Shown: positions 61,777 through 64,000 of the stretch, in pieces
How the letters are laid out: the number at the start of each line of letters is the position of its first letter
Numbering within the stretch: position 1 is the stretch's first letter
Assembly: GCF_000382065.1 (NCBI RefSeq)
Contig: NZ_KB907502.1
Span: 310,001 to 374,000, forward strand
Length of the DNA: 64,000 nt
DNA from: Stenotrophomonas hibiscicola ATCC 19867
GTDB taxonomy: Bacteria; Pseudomonadota; Gammaproteobacteria; Xanthomonadales; Xanthomonadaceae
Direction of reading: 5' to 3'
The notes under the pieces: generated by a model
Seen by the model: the letters and a program-made list of their open reading frames with translations, nothing else
What the model was told of the DNA's origin: nothing
The model's database searches: none
Made by a program: the position numbers and the translations under genes

Positions 61777-62032
61777 GGCGGGGTGGGTCCGGTTGCGGGG
61801 GCGTGAGCGCCATGGATGGCGCGACCGAGGCTACATGGGTGAGGGCGCTTTGCTTGCGAAGCACTGCTTCGCAAGCGCCCGAACGCCCAGCCGCCGGCGG
61901 CTGGGCCGGACCCCGGAGGGGGATTCACGCCGTCCCCCGCAACCGGACCCACCCCGCCATCCCACGGAATGCAGGCCTTTGACCTTGACGTTGCCCTGGC
62001 CTCTGCGGGTGCAGGGCGCAGCCCTGCCGGCA
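61777..62032 (-). repeat. Nested-stem repeat element D with internal insertion
   Basis: Arms as in element B (GGCGGGGTGGGTCCGGTTGC and complement; stem 61777-61958). The loop is about 80 bp longer: between about 61840 and 61920 it gained two further palindromes, GCTTGCGAAGCA/TGCTTCGCAAGC and GCCCAGCCGCCGGCGGCTGGGC. The distal palindrome GCAGGGCGCAGCCCTGC follows. Confidence 0.82.
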
Positions 62033-62162
62033 CCTATCCCCATTCAGACAGGTAAGTGCAGGTCACAGGATAAGCAGACGCCTTGTTGCCTCCGCCATTC
62101 GGGTCCACATTCCTGCGCAGGAGACGGGCCACCGCCCGTTGTCGAGACACCAGGAGCCCTGC

Positions 62163-63548
62163 ATGTCCGCTGCCCCCACCACCGCCATTTCCCGCGATCC
62201 GGCCACCGGCCGGCAGATCGCCAGCCATCCCTTTGCCACCGATGCCGAGCTGGAAACAATCCTCGATCGCGGCCAGGTCGGCTTTGCGACCTGGAGCGTC
62301 AAGAGCCTGGAACAGCGCGCAGACGTACTGCGTGCGATGGCCGCCGTACTGCGCCGAGACCGTGAGAAGCTGGCCGCGCTGGCCACTGCCGAAATGGGCA
62401 AGGTCCAAGCTGAAGCGCTGGCCGAAATCGAGAAATGTGCCGTGCTGTGCGACTGGTACGCCGACCACGGCGCGCAGTTCCTGCGCGACGAACCGACCCA
62501 TGTGCCCGATGACAAGGCCTACGTGTCCTACCTGCCGCTGGGCGTGGTGCTGGGCATCATGCCGTGGAATTTCCCGTACTGGCAGGTGATGCGCGCGGCG
62601 GTACCGATCCTGATGGGCGGTAACGGCTTCCTGCTGAAGCCGGCCGAGAACATCGTCGGCACCGCGCAACTGCTCGATGCCGCCTGGCGTGATGCCGGGC
62701 TGCCGGAAGGCACCTTCATCGCCGCCAACATCAGCCGCGAGGGTACCAGCCGTGCGATCGCCGATGACCGCATCGCCGCCGTCACCCTGACCGGCAGCGT
62801 GGCCGCCGGCCGCAGCATCGCCGCCCAGGCCGGGCAGGCACTGAAGAAGGTAGTGCTGGAGCTGGGTGGCTCGGATCCGTTCATCGTGCTGGCCGACGCC
62901 GATCTGGACGCCGCCGTAGATGCCGCGGTCGCCTCGCGCTTCCAGAACACCGGGCAGGTCTGCATCGCCGGAAAGCGCATCATCGTCGAGGACGCGGTCT
63001 ACGACCGTTTCGTGGCGCAGTTCTGCCAGAAGGTGCAGGCACTGAGCATCGGCGATGGCCGCGACCCGGCCAACCGCATCGGCCCGATGGCCCGCCAGGA
63101 CTTGCTGGAACAGCTGGATGCGCAGGTACGCGCCTCGGTGGAGGCCGGCGCGAAGCTGCTGGTCGGCGGCCATCAGCTGGATCGCCCGGGCGCGTTCTAC
63201 GCCCCCACCGTGCTGGCCGACGTGGAGCCGGGCATGCAGGCCTTCGATACCGAGACCTTCGGGCCGGTGGCCTCGATCAGCCGCGCCCGTGATGCCGACC
63301 ACGCGGTGGAACTGGCCAACCAGAGCGAGTTCGGCCTCAGCGGCAACCTGTGGACCGGCGACCGCGCCCGAGCCATGCAGCTGGCCCGCCGGCTGCAGAC
63401 CGGCGGTGTGTTCGTCAACGGCTTCTCCGCTTCGGACCCCCGCGTGCCGATCGGCGGCGTGAAGAAGAGCGGCTTCGGCCGCGAGCTCTCGCACTTCGGC
63501 ATCCGTGAATTCGTCAACGCGCAGACAGTGTGGTTCGACAAGCATTGA
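62163..63548 (+). CDS. NAD(P)-dependent succinate-semialdehyde dehydrogenase
   Basis: Oxidises succinate semialdehyde, or a similar semialdehyde, to the acid. The 461-aa ALDH has PWNFPYWQVMRAAVPILMGG, catalytic Glu in VLELGGSDPFIV and catalytic Cys in NTGQVCIAGKR. Overall most like the short SSADH (GabD/Sad) group. AGGAG 6 nt before the ATG at 62163. It is followed after 62 nt by a TPP enzyme, so a carbonyl detoxification or fermentation role is also possible. Confidence 0.85.
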   Translation: MSAAPTTAISRDPATGRQIASHPFATDAELETILDRGQVGFATWSVKSLEQRADVLRAMAAVLRRDREKLAALATAEMGKVQAEALAEIEKCAVLCDWYADHGAQFLRDEPTHVPDDKAYVSYLPLGVVLGIMPWNFPYWQVMRAAVPILMGGNGFLLKPAENIVGTAQLLDAAWRDAGLPEGTFIAANISREGTSRAIADDRIAAVTLTGSVAAGRSIAAQAGQALKKVVLELGGSDPFIVLADADLDAAVDAAVASRFQNTGQVCIAGKRIIVEDAVYDRFVAQFCQKVQALSIGDGRDPANRIGPMARQDLLEQLDAQVRASVEAGAKLLVGGHQLDRPGAFYAPTVLADVEPGMQAFDTETFGPVASISRARDADHAVELANQSEFGLSGNLWTGDRARAMQLARRLQTGGVFVNGFSASDPRVPIGGVKKSGFGRELSHFGIREFVNAQTVWFDKH

Positions 63549-63610
63549 CGCGCGGCTCTCATCCTTCCTGCAACGATCCACCATCAGTCCAGCACAAAGG
63601 ACGGCATCCG

Positions 63611-64000
63611 ATGTCCAAGGGTTCAGATCTGCTCGTCGCCGCACTTGAGAACGAAGGCGTCGAGCGCATTTTCGGTATTCCCGGCGAAGAAAACCTCGAC
63701 GTGGTCGAGTCGCTCCGCCATTCCAGCATCGAACTGGTCATCACCCGCCACGAACAGGCGGCGGTGTTCATGGCGGCCACGTATGGCCGCCTGACCGGCA
63801 AGCCGGGCGTATGCCTGGCAACGCTCGGTCCGGGCGCGCTCAACTTCACCACCGGCGCCGCCTACGCGCTGCTCGGTGCGTGGCCGGTGATCATGATCAC
63901 CGGCCAGAAGGGCATCGTGGCCAGCAAGCAGGCACGCTTCCAGATCGTCGACATCGTCAGCACGATGAAGCCGCTGACCAAGCAGGCGCGGCAGATCGTC
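63611..64000 (+). CDS. Acetolactate synthase-type TPP enzyme, N-terminal part (runs off window)
   Basis: The first 130 codons are visible: MSKGSDLLVAALENEGVERI, the TPP-activating Glu in FGIPGEENLDV, then HEQAAVFMAATYGRLTGKPG and LGPGALNFTTGAAYA, the PYR domain of acetolactate synthase large subunits. It resembles catabolic (AlsS-like) forms more than IlvB, but the remaining sequence is needed to decide. No small-subunit gene is in view. Confidence 0.8.
   Translation, partial: MSKGSDLLVAALENEGVERIFGIPGEENLDVVESLRHSSIELVITRHEQAAVFMAATYGRLTGKPGVCLATLGPGALNFTTGAAYALLGAWPVIMITGQKGIVASKQARFQIVDIVSTMKPLTKQARQIV

Larger units (their letters stand above)
61464..62162. other. Gene-free repeat region between XRE regulator and dehydrogenase
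   Basis: Holds nested-stem elements C and D in inverted orientation, a SMAG palindrome and a GGGGTCAGATCC half-site between them. About 100 bp (62040-62162) remain for the dehydrogenase promoter; no consensus boxes stand out. Open frames here are repeat by-products. Confidence 0.75.

Overview
The window is a piece of a high-GC gammaproteobacterial chromosome, almost certainly Stenotrophomonas (S. maltophilia complex). The reasons are: many short GTAG-headed palindromes of the SMAG/REP type known from that species, a smeRySy-smeYZ type drug-efflux locus, an rpfE homologue beside greA and recJ as in the xanthomonad rpf neighbourhood, and several TonB/LacI features typical of Xanthomonadaceae. 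Both ends are cut: a copper ATPase enters at the left edge and an acetolactate-synthase-type gene leaves at the right edge.

Layout. 1-2.5 kb: copper homeostasis (copA, cueR, and a convergent copZ-like chaperone with a MerR-type 19-bp-spacer promoter). 2.6-16.7 kb: a mannoside utilisation locus. A TonB-dependent receptor is divergent from GH92 alpha-mannosidase, LacI regulator, FucP-type sugar transporter, PfkB fructokinase, AGE-family (mannose) isomerase and GH2 beta-mannosidase. Three copies of TTRRATCGATYYAA lie in the divergent promoter region. The genes make a complete route: oligomannoside uptake, mannose release, import, mannose to fructose, fructose to fructose-6-phosphate. 16.8-18.8 kb: methionine salvage (mtnB-mtnD-mtnC). 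19.4-22.3 kb: two tandem APC amino-acid permeases. 22.5-26 kb: a NUDIX hydrolase, then serA divergent from a D-2-hydroxyglutarate-dehydrogenase-like FAD enzyme. 26-28.3 kb: a DUF2388/DUF4105 pair. 28.2-34.9 kb: smeSy-smeRy divergent from smeY-smeZ, with an NTF2-like gene overlapping the end of smeZ. 34.9-39.3 kb: a MliC-type lipoprotein, the EF-P-like yeiP, an SDR dehydrogenase and a liuE/VOC/liuC leucine-catabolic set. 39.4-41.8 kb: feoA-feoB and a Cys-rich membrane protein. 42.5-49.5 kb: dapB, carA, carB, greA, rpfE. 50.8-60.6 kb: recJ and prfB (with the programmed +1 frameshift), separated by a VIT/DUF2135 protein, a low-GC orphan gene bracketed by near-identical REP pairs, an acyltransferase and a LytTR protein. 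60.7-64 kb: an XRE/MmyB-like regulator, a succinate-semialdehyde dehydrogenase and the start of a TPP enzyme.

The most unusual non-coding content is a family of six ~100-bp nested-stem elements. They occur as three inverted pairs (6.0-6.6, 18.9-19.35 and 61.5-62.0 kb), each pair with SMAG palindromes in the middle. Stem sequences differ between copies but each stays self-complementary, while the internal loop sequence is conserved. SMAG elements also supply stop codons to two genes, sit at the putative start of a third, and bracket the low-GC gene. No tRNA, rRNA, CRISPR array, insertion-sequence transposase or phage gene was seen.
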